Shown: piece by piece, positions 35,277 to 45,166 of the stretch | How positions within the stretch are numbered: the first letter of the stretch is position 1 | How the letters are laid out: each line of letters starts with the position of its first letter | Origin: an uncultured Desulfovibrio sp. | Lineage (GTDB): Bacteria; Desulfobacterota; Desulfovibrionia; Desulfovibrionales; Desulfovibrionaceae | Reading direction: 5' to 3' | Assembly (NCBI GenBank): GCA_900547595.1 | Contig: URHE01000004.1 | Coordinates: 1 to 64,000, forward strand | Length of the DNA stretch: 64,000 nt | The notes under the pieces: generated by a model | Told to the model about the DNA's origin: nothing | Database searches by the model: none | What the model saw: the letters and a program-made list of their open reading frames with translations, nothing else | Made by a program: the position numbers and the translations under genes

Positions 35277-35783
35277 ATGACAACGGAAACCACTGCCGCG
35301 TATGTGAGCCTTGGCTCCAACTGCGCCTGCGCCGCGCGCATGCTGGAGGAGGCGGCACGGCGGCTGGCGGCGCTTCCGGGCGTGACGGTCGCGGCGGCTT
35401 CTCCCGTTTACAGCACAGAACCCCAGGAGTATGCCGACCAGCCGTGGTTTCTCAATCAGGTGCTGGCGCTTGACGTGGAACCTTCCTGGCGGCCGCGCTC
35501 CCTGATGAGCGCCCTGCTGGAACTCGAAACGGCCATGGGCCGCGTCCGGGATCCGGCGCTTCGTTTCGGGCCGCGCGTCATTGATCTGGACCTTCTTCTC
35601 TTCGGTTCGGAACGCTGCGCGGAGGACGACTGCACCGTGCCGCATCCGCGTCTCCTGCGACGCGCCTTCGTTCTGGTGCCGCTTCTTGATGTGGCCCCGG
35701 AACTGCGTATCGACGGCGTGACGCTTGCCGGGGTGCTGCGGCAGCTTCCCTGCCGGGTCTGCGGGAACAAAATTTTCCAATGA
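35277..35783 (+). CDS. folK: 6-hydroxymethyl-7,8-dihydropterin pyrophosphokinase FolK
   Basis: A 168-aa folate-pathway kinase that transfers pyrophosphate from ATP to the pterin. Conserved parts are AYVSLGSN at the N-terminus, SPVYSTEPQEYADQPWFLNQV, the DPALRFGPRVIDLDLLLFG signature and VPHPRLLRRAFVLVPL. The ATG at 35277 has AGAGGA upstream. The next step enzyme, FolP, is encoded 4 kb away in the ftsH cluster on the opposite strand. The stop codon lies in a TGACGCGTCA palindrome. Confidence 0.95.
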   Translation: MTTETTAAYVSLGSNCACAARMLEEAARRLAALPGVTVAAASPVYSTEPQEYADQPWFLNQVLALDVEPSWRPRSLMSALLELETAMGRVRDPALRFGPRVIDLDLLLFGSERCAEDDCTVPHPRLLRRAFVLVPLLDVAPELRIDGVTLAGVLRQLPCRVCGNKIFQ

Positions 35784-35876
35784 CGCGTCAGCCGGCGTGT
35801 GATAAGTCTGAATGTCCGCGGCGGTGGCACATGCCAGCGGCGCGGGCAAAATCTCTGCCCCCCAAGGAGCATGACA

Positions 35877-36179
35877 ATGTGGAAATGGTTGATCCTGGCT
35901 GCGGCCGCGTATGCCCTTTACCGGCTTTTTGCCAATGACCTGCTGAAAAAGAAAAAAACCGGAGAGGCCGAAGATGCCGCCGACCTTGAACGCAAGGTGG
36001 CTGCCGGAGAAATGGCCAGGGACCCGGAATGCGGAACGTATGTCGCCGTGGACAGCGCCATTTCCGTGCGCGATGGGGAAACGATCCACTACTTTTGCAG
36101 CTATGAGTGCCGCGAAAAGTTCTTGCAGCGTCTGGAAGCCGGTGGCCGGGTCCTCCCCCCGCGCCATGAGGAGGAATGA
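35877..36179 (+). CDS. Small membrane-anchored YHS-type (PP0621-like) protein
   Basis: A 100-aa protein with one N-terminal membrane helix (MWKWLILAAAAYALYRLF), a lysine-rich stop-transfer segment and a cytoplasmic domain with four-residue-spaced metal-type cysteines: DPECGTYVAVDSAIS and HYFCSYECREKF. This resembles YHS/TRASH-like metal-binding proteins of the PP0621 group. ATG 35877 is chosen because AAGGAG is seven bases away; ATG 35871 is only one base away. Function is unknown; metal sensing or handling is an inference. It ends 109 bp from the convergent glmM. Confidence 0.78.
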   Translation: MWKWLILAAAAYALYRLFANDLLKKKKTGEAEDAADLERKVAAGEMARDPECGTYVAVDSAISVRDGETIHYFCSYECREKFLQRLEAGGRVLPPRHEEE

Positions 36180-36288
36180 GGCGCAGGGCCGCGCCCCGGC
36201 GGTCCCCATGCCGCCGGAACGGGGGCGGTTCTCCGCAAGACAAAAAACGCGCGGGGGCCCATGTGAGCAGGGCCGTCTCTGCGCCTCT

Positions 36289-37641
36289 TCAGCGCAATTC
36301 CCGCTGCACCACCTCCGCCAGATCGTTGGCGTACTGACGCACCTTGTCGGCGTTCTCGCCCTCCACCATGACCCGGCACAGGGACTCGGTTCCCGAATAG
36401 CGCAGGAGCACACGCCCTTTGCCGTCCAGCTCCGCCTCCAGTTTTGCCACGGCTTCCGCGATGGCGGGGCGTTCCTCGAAGGGCAGGCGCTTTTCCACAT
36501 GCACATTGACAAGGCATTGCGGAAAGGGCGTGAGCAGACCGGCAAGCTCGGAAAGGGGCTTTTCCTTTTCGCGCATGATGCGCAGTATCTGGAGCGCGGC
36601 CAGCAGGCCGTCGCCGGTGGTGCTGTAGTGGCGAAAGATGAGATGCCCCGACTGTTCACCGCCGAGCATGGCGCCTTCGCGGCGCATGGCCTCCACCACA
36701 TACCGGTCGCCCACAGGGGCGCGCAGAAGGGTGCCGCCGTGCTCGCGCATGAATATCTCCAGAGCGAGGTTGCTCATCACCGTGGCCACCAGAAGATTGT
36801 TGGGCAATTCGCCGCGCGCCATCATGGACTGCGCGCAGAGGGCCATGAGCTGGTCGCCGTCAAGGATGTTGCCCTGTTCGTCCACGACGATGAGGCGGTC
36901 GGCGTCACCGTCGAGGGCCAGGCCCACATCGGCGCGCAGTTCGCGCACCTTGGCGGCCACCACTTCCGGATAGAGGGAGCCGCAGTGGTCGTTGATATTG
37001 GTGCCGTTGGGCGATGTGCCGATGCGGAATACTTCCGCCCCCAGTTCCTCAAGCGCGAGCGGAGCGACCTTGTAGCTTGCGCCGTTGGCGCAGTCCACCA
37101 CGATGCGCAACCCGGCAAGGGTAAGATGGGGAGGAAAACAGCTCTTGGTATAGACGATATAACGGCCGCCCGCGTCCTCGATCTTGGTGGCGCGTCCGAT
37201 GCTGCGGGCATCGGGATAGGGCCACGCCATATCCTGATCGAGCACCATGGCCGCGATCTCGTTTTCCGTCAGGTCGGGCAGCTTGTAGCCGTCGGCATCG
37301 AAAAACTTGATGCCGTTGTCGGAAAAAGGATTATGAGACGCGGAAATGACCACCCCAAGGTCGGCGCGCATGTTGCGCGTGAGAAAGGAAATGGCGGGCG
37401 TGGGAAGCGGGCCGGTCATGATGACGTGCATCCCCGAGGCGCACAGGCCCGCCGTGAGCGCGGATTCGAACATATAGCCGGAAAGACGCGTATCCTTGCC
37501 GATGACCACCCGGTGCCGGTGTGGTCCGCGCCGGAAGCGCACGCCGGCGGCAAGGCCCAGGCGCAGGGCCACGTCCACGGTCATGGGCGCGACATTGACC
37601 GTGCCGCGCAGGCCGTCTGTTCCAAAAAGTCGTTGAGCCAT
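36289..37641 (-). CDS. glmM: Phosphoglucosamine mutase GlmM
   Basis: A 450-aa enzyme that interconverts glucosamine-6-phosphate and glucosamine-1-phosphate for UDP-GlcNAc, and so for peptidoglycan and LPS. The N-terminal [13 protein letters not shown], active-site Ser loop [17 protein letters not shown] near residue 100, metal loop [13 protein letters not shown] and the phosphate-binding [15 protein letters not shown] are all in place. GGAGG lies before the ATG. It closes the ftsH-folP-cdaA-cdaR-glmM series, the order that ties c-di-AMP synthesis to cell-wall precursor supply in many bacteria. Confidence 0.97.
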   Translation of the reverse strand: MAQRLFGTDGLRGTVNVAPMTVDVALRLGLAAGVRFRRGPHRHRVVIGKDTRLSGYMFESALTAGLCASGMHVIMTGPLPTPAISFLTRNMRADLGVVISASHNPFSDNGIKFFDADGYKLPDLTENEIAAMVLDQDMAWPYPDARSIGRATKIEDAGGRYIVYTKSCFPPHLTLAGLRIVVDCANGASYKVAPLALEELGAEVFRIGTSPNGTNINDHCGSLYPEVVAAKVRELRADVGLALDGDADRLIVVDEQGNILDGDQLMALCAQSMMARGELPNNLLVATVMSNLALEIFMREHGGTLLRAPVGDRYVVEAMRREGAMLGGEQSGHLIFRHYSTTGDGLLAALQILRIMREKEKPLSELAGLLTPFPQCLVNVHVEKRLPFEERPAIAEAVAKLEAELDGKGRVLLRYSGTESLCRVMVEGENADKVRQYANDLAEVVQRELR

Positions 37642-37664
37642 CTGCCGCCTCCGCACTCCGGAAA

Positions 37665-38624
37665 CTATTTGGGGCTACGCGTCACCGTAACTTCATCAGT
37701 GACGGGATTCAAGAGCGTCATGCCCTCGGGCAGGCGAAAACGGGGCTTGACCTTTTTGCTCTCGCCCATTTCCATGGCGGGCGGCAGGACGCTCACTTCA
37801 AGCTGACGGAGATAGCTCGCGCTCTTGGCAAGCGCTTCCGGCACCTCCACAAGCACCGTGAGTTCGGCGGGCGTCACCGAATAGCGGTGCTGCGCATCGC
37901 TCTCCACGGCGATGTGGCAGCGGCGCGAAACAACGGTGCGCCCGCTTGTGATGGTGTACCGCACGCGCACCGAGGGCGGGGTCGCGGTCACAAGGCTTGG
38001 CGTATCCAGAATGGTGCTTTGCTGCACCGTCGTGCCTGCCGCCTTGGGATCAAGCATGATGGTCAGCGGCACATTGGAAATGGTGCTGACAACGGATTCC
38101 GGCCCCCGCAGGATGACGGTGGCCGGCGAAACGCTCACATTCTCCACTGTCAGCGCGCCGCCGCGCAGGGGCGAGTCCACAATGGTGCGCACGGGAACGC
38201 TGCGTTCCAGCAAGGTATCGGCCTTGACCACGATGCGCGGCGGCTGGATATCCACCACTTCAAAGGCGCGGAAGGCGGGGCCCAGTTCGTCGCCCGCAAG
38301 TGGAACGATGGTGACGCCCTTCTTGATGTCCGAAAGATCGACGGCCTCATTGAGGCGCTGGCGGGGGATGGAGCGCAGCAGGGTCTCCGGCCCGCGCAGT
38401 CGCACCGTGAGCTTGCTCACAAGCCCGTCAGTCACCACCAGATTCGGCGGGATGCCGTAGTAGTCGATATTGACTTCCACCTGCGCTTCAAGCCGGTCGC
38501 GCACGCTCACCACATACCACATGGCCGAGGCGAGAAGCACCGCGAGAAGCATGGAAAGCGCATGCGGAGCGCGCCCGAGACGCCCGTTTTCCGCGGGGGC
38601 GTTCCGTTGGTCAGAGAATTTCAT
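37665..38624 (-). CDS. cdaR: YbbR-like protein CdaR, regulator of CdaA
   Basis: A 319-aa protein with one N-terminal membrane helix ([20 protein letters not shown]) and tandem YbbR domains outside the membrane, recognisable by repeated strand patterns such as [14 protein letters not shown] and [13 protein letters not shown]. CdaR homologues bind and modulate the diadenylate cyclase CdaA. The start overlaps the end of cdaA by 14 bases, consistent with coupled translation. It lies 23 bp before glmM. Confidence 0.9.
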   Translation of the reverse strand: MKFSDQRNAPAENGRLGRAPHALSMLLAVLLASAMWYVVSVRDRLEAQVEVNIDYYGIPPNLVVTDGLVSKLTVRLRGPETLLRSIPRQRLNEAVDLSDIKKGVTIVPLAGDELGPAFRAFEVVDIQPPRIVVKADTLLERSVPVRTIVDSPLRGGALTVENVSVSPATVILRGPESVVSTISNVPLTIMLDPKAAGTTVQQSTILDTPSLVTATPPSVRVRYTITSGRTVVSRRCHIAVESDAQHRYSVTPAELTVLVEVPEALAKSASYLRQLEVSVLPPAMEMGESKKVKPRFRLPEGMTLLNPVTDEVTVTRSPK

Positions 38625-39348
38625 TGAGCACCTGCCGCAGGCGTGTGGCGTCCAGAGAACGGACGAGTTCCCCCTTCATGGCCACGGAAATTTCCCCGCG
38701 CTCCTCGGAGACGGCAATGGCCACGGCATCGCTCTCGTTGGTGATGCCGAGCGCCGCGCGGTGCCGGGTGCCGAAGTTCTGTCCCTTGGCGACAGCCAGG
38801 GGGAGGATGCAGCCGGCAGCCATGATCCGGCCCTTGCTGATGACGACGGCCCCGTCGTGGAGCGGCGCCTTGGGATAAAAGATGTTCATGAGCAGCTGGC
38901 TGGAAAGCAGGGCGTCCAGCCGCACGCCTTCGCGCTTGATCATGTCCCCGAGGCGCATGCTGCGCTCAATGACGATGAGCGCGCCGACGCGCAGGCGCGC
39001 CATCTCCATGCAGGCTTGCACCACTTCATCCACGCCGCTCTGCAGAAGCTCCCGCCGCCGGAAGAACCGGTGCGCGCCCATTTCACCCAGCGCCTGGCGG
39101 ATGTCGGCCTGGAAAATGACGACGATGAGGATGAAGAGCGAACCGAAAATATATTGCAAAAGCCATGAAAGCGTATAAAGCCCCAGCGCGCGCGCCGCGA
39201 AATAGAGCACCGTGAGCAGCCCCAGGCCCGTAAGGACGGCCAGGGCGCGTGACCCCCGCAGCAACTGGATGACCTGGTACAGCAGGAGACTGACCAGGGC
39301 GATGTCCAGCGCGTCGCGCCAGTCAAAGATGAAGTGCTCGAATACCAT
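38611..39348 (-). CDS. cdaA: Diadenylate cyclase CdaA (DisA_N domain)
   Basis: A 245-aa membrane enzyme that makes cyclic di-AMP from two ATP. Three N-terminal helices are followed by the DAC domain with both catalytic motifs: PLHDGAVVI (DGA) near residue 160 and GTRHRAALG (RHR) near 190. It is followed directly by its regulator gene cdaR and by glmM. The product probably signals osmotic or cell-wall state, as known for this gene set in other bacteria; its targets here cannot be read from the window. Confidence 0.95.
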   Translation of the reverse strand: MVFEHFIFDWRDALDIALVSLLLYQVIQLLRGSRALAVLTGLGLLTVLYFAARALGLYTLSWLLQYIFGSLFILIVVIFQADIRQALGEMGAHRFFRRRELLQSGVDEVVQACMEMARLRVGALIVIERSMRLGDMIKREGVRLDALLSSQLLMNIFYPKAPLHDGAVVISKGRIMAAGCILPLAVAKGQNFGTRHRAALGITNESDAVAIAVSEERGEISVAMKGELVRSLDATRLRQVLNEIL

Positions 39349-39399
39349 GCGGTTTTCCTTTACGCCCCGGCATCAAACCGCCGCCGGAGGGACGGCGGC

Positions 39400-40287
39400 T
39401 CAGGCACCGGCAAGGGCCGCCGCAAGACGCAGGGCGCCTCTGACCGCGCCCGCATCGTGAACGCGGTGCCAGCAGACACCCCGTTCCCACAGAAGCGCCG
39501 ATGCCGTTTGCGTGGCCGCGCCGCGTCCGCCGACGGGCAGGTCCAGAAGATCCCCGAACAGGGATTTCATGGAAAGCCCCACCAGCAGCGGGCGCCCGAA
39601 CTCCAGAAACCTGTCCATGTGCGCGAGGAGTTCCAGATTGTGCGCCAGGGTCTTGCCAAAACCGATGCCCGGATCAAGCACGATGCGGTCTTCGGGAAGG
39701 CCCGCGGACACAAGGCGGTTGAGCTCACGCTCGAAAAACTCGCGAACCTCGCGGCAGACATCCGCATACTGCGGCGCCGCCTGCATGTCCGGTGGCCGTC
39801 CCTGGCTGTGCATGAGCACATAGCCGGGTTTGCGCTCCACCAGCACATCAGTCAGTTCCGGGTCCACACCGCAGGCCGAGACATCATTGATGACCACCGC
39901 GCCCATGTCGAGCGAGGCTGCGGCGGTGGCCGCATGCACCGTATCCACGGAAACGGCGAGGTCCGGTATGCGTTCCCGCACAGCGCGCAAGACCGGGAGC
40001 AGCCGGTCAAGCTCTTCCCCCGGGGCAAGCGGGCGCGCGCCGGGGCGGCTTGATTCCGCCCCCATGTCCAGCATGTCCGCGCCGGCATCCCGGAGTGCCT
40101 GCGCCCGCGCGAGCGCCGCCCCGCCCGTGGGGTGACGCCCGCCGTCATAAAAGGAGTCGGGCGTGAGATTGAGGATGCCCATGACGCCAAACGGCGCGGC
40201 GAGCCTGACGGCATCGCCGCCCGCCACCCTCCATGGTGGCGGGACAGCCCCCGGGGGGGCGGCCGACACGGGACACCGCATGCCCAT
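39400..40287 (-). CDS. folP: Dihydropteroate synthase FolP
   Basis: A 295-aa enzyme that condenses the pterin pyrophosphate made by FolK with p-aminobenzoate. Signatures are VMGILNLTPDSFYDGG, DMGAESSRPGA, VVINDVSA, DPGIGFGKTLAHNLELL and the final WHRVHD. It is the target of sulfonamides. I place the start at ATG 40287, 40 bp after the ftsH stop. The ribosome site is weak, and an upstream frame overlapping ftsH is not protein-like. It lies between ftsH and cdaA in the same series. Confidence 0.94.
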   Translation of the reverse strand: MGMRCPVSAAPPGAVPPPWRVAGGDAVRLAAPFGVMGILNLTPDSFYDGGRHPTGGAALARAQALRDAGADMLDMGAESSRPGARPLAPGEELDRLLPVLRAVRERIPDLAVSVDTVHAATAAASLDMGAVVINDVSACGVDPELTDVLVERKPGYVLMHSQGRPPDMQAAPQYADVCREVREFFERELNRLVSAGLPEDRIVLDPGIGFGKTLAHNLELLAHMDRFLEFGRPLLVGLSMKSLFGDLLDLPVGGRGAATQTASALLWERGVCWHRVHDAGAVRGALRLAAALAGA

Positions 40288-40327
40288 CAGCGGCGCCGCC
40301 GCGCGTTGGAAGTGCCGCGTTTCCAGA

Positions 40328-42367
40328 TCATTCCCTGGGGCTTCCCTTGGCGTTTTCGTCGCGGTTTTCCGAAGCATCGGCCGCGTTCGGCGCTTGCGGC
40401 TTCGCGTCCGGAGATGCCTGCGTGGAGGTTTCCTGGCTGTCCTGCCCGTCGCCCCGGTCTCCCGGGTTCCCTGCCGCCGGGAACGCCTCGTCGGATTCGA
40501 GGACAAAGTCCGTTGAGGCCGTGTCTTTGGACGCGCCGTCCGAAGGTTCGGAATCGGCGCTCACCTCCAAAGGGGGGAGGGGCTTGCCTTCCATGAGCAG
40601 ATCCAGATCATCGCCGGTGATGGTTTCGCGTTCCAGCAGGGCCCGGGCAATGCGGTGCAGGATCTCCGCATTGTCTTCAAGCAGCTTGCGGCACCGCGCA
40701 TGGGCCTCTTCCACGATGCGCTTGACCTCGGCGTCCACAAGGCGCGCCGTGTCCTCGCTGAAGTTCTTGTTCTGCACCCATTCGCGGCCAATGAATACCT
40801 CTTCGCCCGTTTCGCCGATGGAGAGCGTGCCGATGGCCTCGCTCATGCCCCATTCGCAGACCATCTTGCGGGCCATGCGCGTGACGCGCTCGATGTCGTT
40901 GGAGGCTCCGGTGGTGATGTCGTCGAGGATGAGTTCCTCAGCCACGCGTCCGCCGAGGAGGACCACGAGATTGTTGCGCAGATAGGTGCGCGAATAGCCG
41001 TGCCGGTCTTCCTCCGGCAGCTGCATGGTCACGCCGAGGGCGCGGCCGCGGGGGATGATGGTGACCTTGTGGACGGGATCGGAACCGGGCAGCAGCCGGG
41101 CCGCCAGGGCGTGGCCGCCCTCATGGTAGGCGGTGATGCGCTTTTCTTCATCGGAAAGGATGAGGCTGCGGCGTTCGCGTCCCATGAGGACCTTGTCCTT
41201 GGCAAACTCGAAGTCGCGCATATCCAGCTGGCTCTGATTGAGCTTGGCCGCCTGGAGCGCCGCCTCGTTGACGAGATTTTCCAGATCCGCGCCGGAAAAG
41301 CCCGGCGTGCCCCGCGCAAGGACCTCCAGGTCCACCCCCGGGTCAAGGGGGGTGCGCTTGGTATGCACTTCAAGGATGCGCTTGCGGCCGCGCAGATCGG
41401 GGGTGGGCACCACCACCTGGCGGTCAAAGCGGCCTGGCCGCAGCAACGCCGGGTCCAGCACGTCCGGACGGTTGGTGGCCGCGATGAGGATGACGCCCTC
41501 GTTGCTTTCAAACCCGTCCATCTCCACAAGGAGCTGGTTCAGGGTCTGTTCGCGTTCATCATGGCCGCCGCCCAGACCGGCGCCGCGCTGACGGCCCACG
41601 GCGTCGATCTCGTCAATGAAAATCAGGCAGGGCGCGTTTTTCTTGCCCTGAACAAAGAGGTCGCGCACACGCGAAGCGCCCACGCCCACGAACATTTCCA
41701 CAAAGTCCGAGCCGGAGATGGAAAAGAAGGGGACCCCCGCCTCGCCGGCCACGGCGCGCGCGAGCAGCGTCTTGCCTGTTCCCGGAGGGCCCACAAGCAG
41801 GACCCCCTTGGGGATGCGGCCCCCGAGGCGCGTGAATTTTTTGGGATTGGACAGAAACTCCACCACTTCGGAGAGTTCTTCCTTGGCTTCGTCCACACCC
41901 GCCACATCGGCAAAGGTGACGCGCGCGTTTTCCTGATTGAGCAGGCGCGCCCGGGAGCGCCCGAAGCTCATGGCCTTGCCGCCGCCATTCTGCATCTGGC
42001 GCATGAAGAACACCCAGACGCCGATGAGAAGCAGCATGGGAAACCAGGAGACCAGAAGCGTCATGTACCAGGGGGATTCCTCCGGCGGCTCGGCCCTGAT
42101 CTCCACCTTTTTCTCGATGAGGCGGTTGACAAGCCCCGCGTCCTGGGGCGCATAGGTCTGGATGCTCTTGTTGTCCGAGGTCTTGCCGATGAGGGTCTGG
42201 CCCTGCATGGTCACGGAAAGCACCTGCCCCTCATCGACCTTGTTGAGAAATTCGGTGAACGGCACCCGTTGCGCCCCTGTCTGGGGCTGCTGGAACATAT
42301 TGAAGAGCATCACCATCGCCAGGACGATCACCGCCCAGAGCATCAGGTTGCGGCTGAACTGGTTCAA
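40328..42367 (-). CDS. ftsH: Membrane ATP-dependent zinc protease FtsH
   Basis: A 679-aa AAA+ metalloprotease that degrades misfolded membrane proteins and some regulators. Two N-terminal helices flank a periplasmic domain. The ATPase has Walker A GPPGTGKT near residue 192 and [16 protein letters not shown]. The zinc site is HEGGH near residue 413. The acidic Ser/Asp-rich tail is about 70 residues long. The start is TTG 42367, with GGAGG five bases upstream and the first helix following at once. An in-frame ATG-led extension upstream is Arg-rich and lacks a ribosome site. It leads the folP-cdaA-cdaR-glmM series. Confidence 0.96.
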   Translation of the reverse strand: MNQFSRNLMLWAVIVLAMVMLFNMFQQPQTGAQRVPFTEFLNKVDEGQVLSVTMQGQTLIGKTSDNKSIQTYAPQDAGLVNRLIEKKVEIRAEPPEESPWYMTLLVSWFPMLLLIGVWVFFMRQMQNGGGKAMSFGRSRARLLNQENARVTFADVAGVDEAKEELSEVVEFLSNPKKFTRLGGRIPKGVLLVGPPGTGKTLLARAVAGEAGVPFFSISGSDFVEMFVGVGASRVRDLFVQGKKNAPCLIFIDEIDAVGRQRGAGLGGGHDEREQTLNQLLVEMDGFESNEGVILIAATNRPDVLDPALLRPGRFDRQVVVPTPDLRGRKRILEVHTKRTPLDPGVDLEVLARGTPGFSGADLENLVNEAALQAAKLNQSQLDMRDFEFAKDKVLMGRERRSLILSDEEKRITAYHEGGHALAARLLPGSDPVHKVTIIPRGRALGVTMQLPEEDRHGYSRTYLRNNLVVLLGGRVAEELILDDITTGASNDIERVTRMARKMVCEWGMSEAIGTLSIGETGEEVFIGREWVQNKNFSEDTARLVDAEVKRIVEEAHARCRKLLEDNAEILHRIARALLERETITGDDLDLLMEGKPLPPLEVSADSEPSDGASKDTASTDFVLESDEAFPAAGNPGDRGDGQDSQETSTQASPDAKPQAPNAADASENRDENAKGSPRE

Positions 42368-42473
42368 TACTGCCTCCGTTGCGATTTGGCCGCCCCGGTG
42401 CGGGCGCGCCTGTCCACGCGGAATACGGCTGCGGCTTCGCGCATGTCGCACGCGTGCGTTGCCACCGGGCGCC

Positions 42474-42502
42474 TTTCCGGCGCAAGCCACTCTCCATATA
42501 AT
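42474..42502 (+). promoter_or_regulatory. Candidate promoter of lysS
   Basis: A perfect TATAAT at 42497-42502 has a weak -35 (TTTCCG, 17 bases upstream). It lies in the 287-bp gap divergent from ftsH, about 150 bp before the chosen lysS start. No other clear signal is seen in the gap. Confidence 0.35.
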
Positions 42503-42654
42503 ATTCTTCCCGTCCTTGGCAATGGCTGCGGCGTGGGCGTCTTGACGCGCTGTTTCGAATGGCATACCGTTGCCTCCTTTCCGCGCGAAAGTCGGGGGAC
42601 GGCACATGGAGGTCGTCGGACGCGGAAAGCAGGGGAGAAGGAAGGGGGCTTTGC

Positions 42655-44256
42655 GTGGACAATCGGGATCAACGGGAAAAGGGCGCAAGACCTGCTGTCA
42701 GGCTGGGCACCAAGTCGCCGCATGCGGCCTACTTCATGCCCATGCTCGAAAGTTTCGCCGGGCGCAACGAACTCAATGAAGTCATCAAGAACCGCGTCAC
42801 CAAAGCCTGCGATCTGCTCGACGCGGGCAAGCCGCTCTTCCCCAACGACTTTCGCAAAGAACACAGCATCGCCTGGGTGCTTGAGAAATATGGCCCCGTG
42901 GAGGGCGAGGCGCTGGACGGCATGGAGGATGTATTCGCCATTGCCGGGCGCATCGTCTCCCTGCGTTCCTTCGGCAAGGTGGCCTTTTTCCACCTCATGG
43001 ACCAGAGCGGCAATATCCAGTGCTATGCCTCGCGCGAGCATCTGGACGAAGAAACCTACAAAATCGTAAAAAAGCTTGATGTGGGCGATATTGTCGGCGT
43101 TTCCGGGCACCTGTTCCGCACCAAGACCGGCGAACTGACCATCGCCTGCCGCTCGTTGCGCCTGCTGTCGCGCTCCATGCGGCCGCTGCCGGAAAAATAC
43201 CATGGCCTCAAGGACATGGAGACGCGCTACCGGCAACGTTATGTGGACCTCATCGTCACGCCCCGGAGCCGGGAGATATTTGTCAAGCGCAGCCTCATCG
43301 TGCGGGAATTCCGCCGCTTCATGGAAGATCACGGCTTCATGGAGGTGGAGACGCCCATCATGCAGCCCATTGCCGGGGGCGCCACGGCCAAGCCCTTCCG
43401 GACGCACCACAATGCCCTGGACCTGGAGCTTTTTCTCCGCATCGCTCCGGAGCTGTATCTCAAGCGGCTGCTGGTCGGCGGTTTTGAAAAGGTCTTTGAG
43501 CTCAACCGCAATTTCCGCAACGAAGGCATCGACACCCGGCACAACCCGGAATTCACCATGTGCGAGTTCTACTGGGCCTATGCCACCTTTGAAGACCTCA
43601 TGGACTTTACGGAACAGCTTTTCGCCCATATTGCCCTGAAGGTTTGCGGAAGCACCGTGGTGCCGTATCAGGGGGAGGAGATCGACCTCACCCCGGGGCA
43701 CTGGCACCGCATGAGTTTTTACGATTCCCTGACAAAAATCGGCGGCCATCAGCCGGAATTTTATAACGACTATAACAAGGTAAAGGCATATATTCGCGAA
43801 CGCGGCGAAAAAACGCTGGAAAATGAGTGTCTTGAAAAGCTCCAGGCCAAGCTTTTCGACCTGGATGTGGAGGGCAGGCTCATCCAGCCGCACTTCATCT
43901 ATCATTATCCCACAGCCATTTCACCCCTTTCGCGGCGTAACGACACAAGGCCGGAGATCACGGACCGCTTCGAGCTGTTCATCACCGGGCGGGAGCTTTC
44001 CAACGCCTTTTCCGAACTCAATGACCCCGTGGATCAGCGGCTGCGCTTTGAGGAACAGAAGCGGGAACGGGAAGCGGGCGACGACGAGGCGCACAGCATG
44101 GATGAAGACTACCTGCGCGCCCTTGAATACGGCATGCCCCCCGCGGCGGGGCAGGGGGTGGGCATTGACCGTCTTGTCATGCTCCTGACCGATTCTCCTT
44201 CCATACGCGAGGTCATCCTTTTCCCGCTCCTCCGCCCGGAATATCAGGCATCCTGA
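42655..44256 (+). CDS. lysS: Lysyl-tRNA synthetase, class II
   Basis: A 533-aa synthetase that charges tRNA-Lys, one gene for which is at 1334. The OB-fold anticodon-binding domain (GRIVSLRSFGKVAFFHLMD) precedes the class II core with motif 2 NFRNEGIDTRHNPEFTMCEF and motif 3 GVGIDRLVMLLTDSPSIREV. The start is uncertain. GTG 42655 has GGAAGGGGG upstream and gives about 30 residues before the conserved ELNEVIKNRVTKACDLLD. ATG 42736 would also reach that segment but has no ribosome site. Confidence 0.94.
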   Translation: MDNRDQREKGARPAVRLGTKSPHAAYFMPMLESFAGRNELNEVIKNRVTKACDLLDAGKPLFPNDFRKEHSIAWVLEKYGPVEGEALDGMEDVFAIAGRIVSLRSFGKVAFFHLMDQSGNIQCYASREHLDEETYKIVKKLDVGDIVGVSGHLFRTKTGELTIACRSLRLLSRSMRPLPEKYHGLKDMETRYRQRYVDLIVTPRSREIFVKRSLIVREFRRFMEDHGFMEVETPIMQPIAGGATAKPFRTHHNALDLELFLRIAPELYLKRLLVGGFEKVFELNRNFRNEGIDTRHNPEFTMCEFYWAYATFEDLMDFTEQLFAHIALKVCGSTVVPYQGEEIDLTPGHWHRMSFYDSLTKIGGHQPEFYNDYNKVKAYIRERGEKTLENECLEKLQAKLFDLDVEGRLIQPHFIYHYPTAISPLSRRNDTRPEITDRFELFITGRELSNAFSELNDPVDQRLRFEEQKREREAGDDEAHSMDEDYLRALEYGMPPAAGQGVGIDRLVMLLTDSPSIREVILFPLLRPEYQAS

Positions 44257-44284
44257 CAATTTCGCGGGCAGTTTCCCGAAAGGC

Positions 44285-44314
44285 AGGGCGCGGCGGCCGA
44301 AGCCACCGCGCCCT
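44285..44314. terminator. Shared hairpin between lysS and convergent gene
   Basis: Perfect nine-base arms (AGGGCGCGG / CCGCGCCCT) with a 12-base loop in the 83-bp gap between convergent genes. There is no T-run on either side. Confidence 0.45.
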
Positions 44315-44339
44315 CTGTGCGTGGTATGGGGAGCAACCT

Positions 44340-44888
44340 CTACTGCGGCAGCAGCTTTGCGTACTCGGCGCTCTTGACATGCTGGCGGAGAAATGCCTGG
44401 GCTTCCTTGCGGTTCCCCGTGACCGACGTGACCATGAATACCTCCCCCTCAGTGGCGACCCACGCCTGGCAGGGCATTCCCTGTTGCGTGAACGAGAAGG
44501 TGTACTGACCATTCTTTTCCACCGGGGGCTTTTCCGCCTTGAACTGCTCGGCGAACATGCCCGCGATGGTCTTGGCGTCGGCGGCGCCGCGCGGGCCGAC
44601 AACCATGGTGACCACGGCGCTTCCCGCTGTCCGCGCGAAGATGGCGCTGGTCATGCCCTGGTTTTCCGTGGGCGGCATGATGGCTTTCCAGTCCTCGGGC
44701 ACCGAGACCGTGTAATATTTGCTGGTCAGTTCTGTCGGCCCGGCGGGAGCCGCCGCGTCAGGAGCCTTGGCGGCCTTTTCCCCGGCCTGGGCGGCGGGGG
44801 CGTCCGTCGTGCCCGCCGCTTTCTCCGCCGCAAATGCGGGCGCGCTCAGGCAGAGCACCATGAGCAATGTGGTTATGCGTTTCAGCAT
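44340..44888 (-). CDS. Exported protein of unknown function
   Basis: A 182-aa protein with a signal peptide (MLKRITTLLMVLCLSAPAFA, cleaved before AEKAAG), an Ala-rich disordered segment to about residue 50, then a compact alpha/beta domain starting TSKYYTVSVPEDWKAIMPP. The pattern of an SVPEDW start and a GEVFMVTSVTG strand resembles small lipoprotein-like stress or photosystem PsbP-type folds, but I cannot name a family with confidence. AAGGAG lies before the ATG. It is divergent from relA. Confidence 0.75.
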   Translation of the reverse strand: MLKRITTLLMVLCLSAPAFAAEKAAGTTDAPAAQAGEKAAKAPDAAAPAGPTELTSKYYTVSVPEDWKAIMPPTENQGMTSAIFARTAGSAVVTMVVGPRGAADAKTIAGMFAEQFKAEKPPVEKNGQYTFSFTQQGMPCQAWVATEGEVFMVTSVTGNRKEAQAFLRQHVKSAEYAKLLPQ

Positions 44889-45035
44889 TTTTTCTCCTTG
44901 GTGAATGTTCCGGCCGGCAGCATGACACGTATCGGACCTGAAGATGTTCACTGCCGTGCCGGGCGCAAGAGTAGCCAATGGCGCGGACAATGACAAGATT
45001 CGGCGCCAGCCCCTTTCATGCGGAAAACGGCGCCG

Positions 45036-45065
45036 TTGACAAGGGGCGGCGTGTCGGAACATAGT
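45036..45065 (+). promoter_or_regulatory. Sigma70-type promoter of relA/spoT
   Basis: TTGACA (45036-45041), an 18-base spacer and CATAGT (45060-45065), about 100 bp before the relA start. Confidence 0.5.
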
Positions 45066-45166
45066 CCGGGAAAGAGAAATGCTTGCACTGAAACCACGCG
45101 GCGGCTGTCAGGGATCCCACCGCCCTGCGCGTTCTGTCCGCGCATTCTCCACTCCGCGGGGCGCCC

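Noticed and set aside
35121..36701. Long N-terminal extension of the xerD frame
   Set aside because: It would cover folK and part of glmM on the opposite strand and contains no XerD-like sequence; the recombinase starts near 35120.
42368..42688. ATG-led extension of ftsH
   Set aside because: Arg-rich, without a ribosome site. The TTG at 42367 has a strong site and leads straight into the first membrane helix.
40655..43069. 804-codon open frame on the plus strand
   Set aside because: Antisense to ftsH, whose motifs are unambiguous, and overlapping lysS in another frame.
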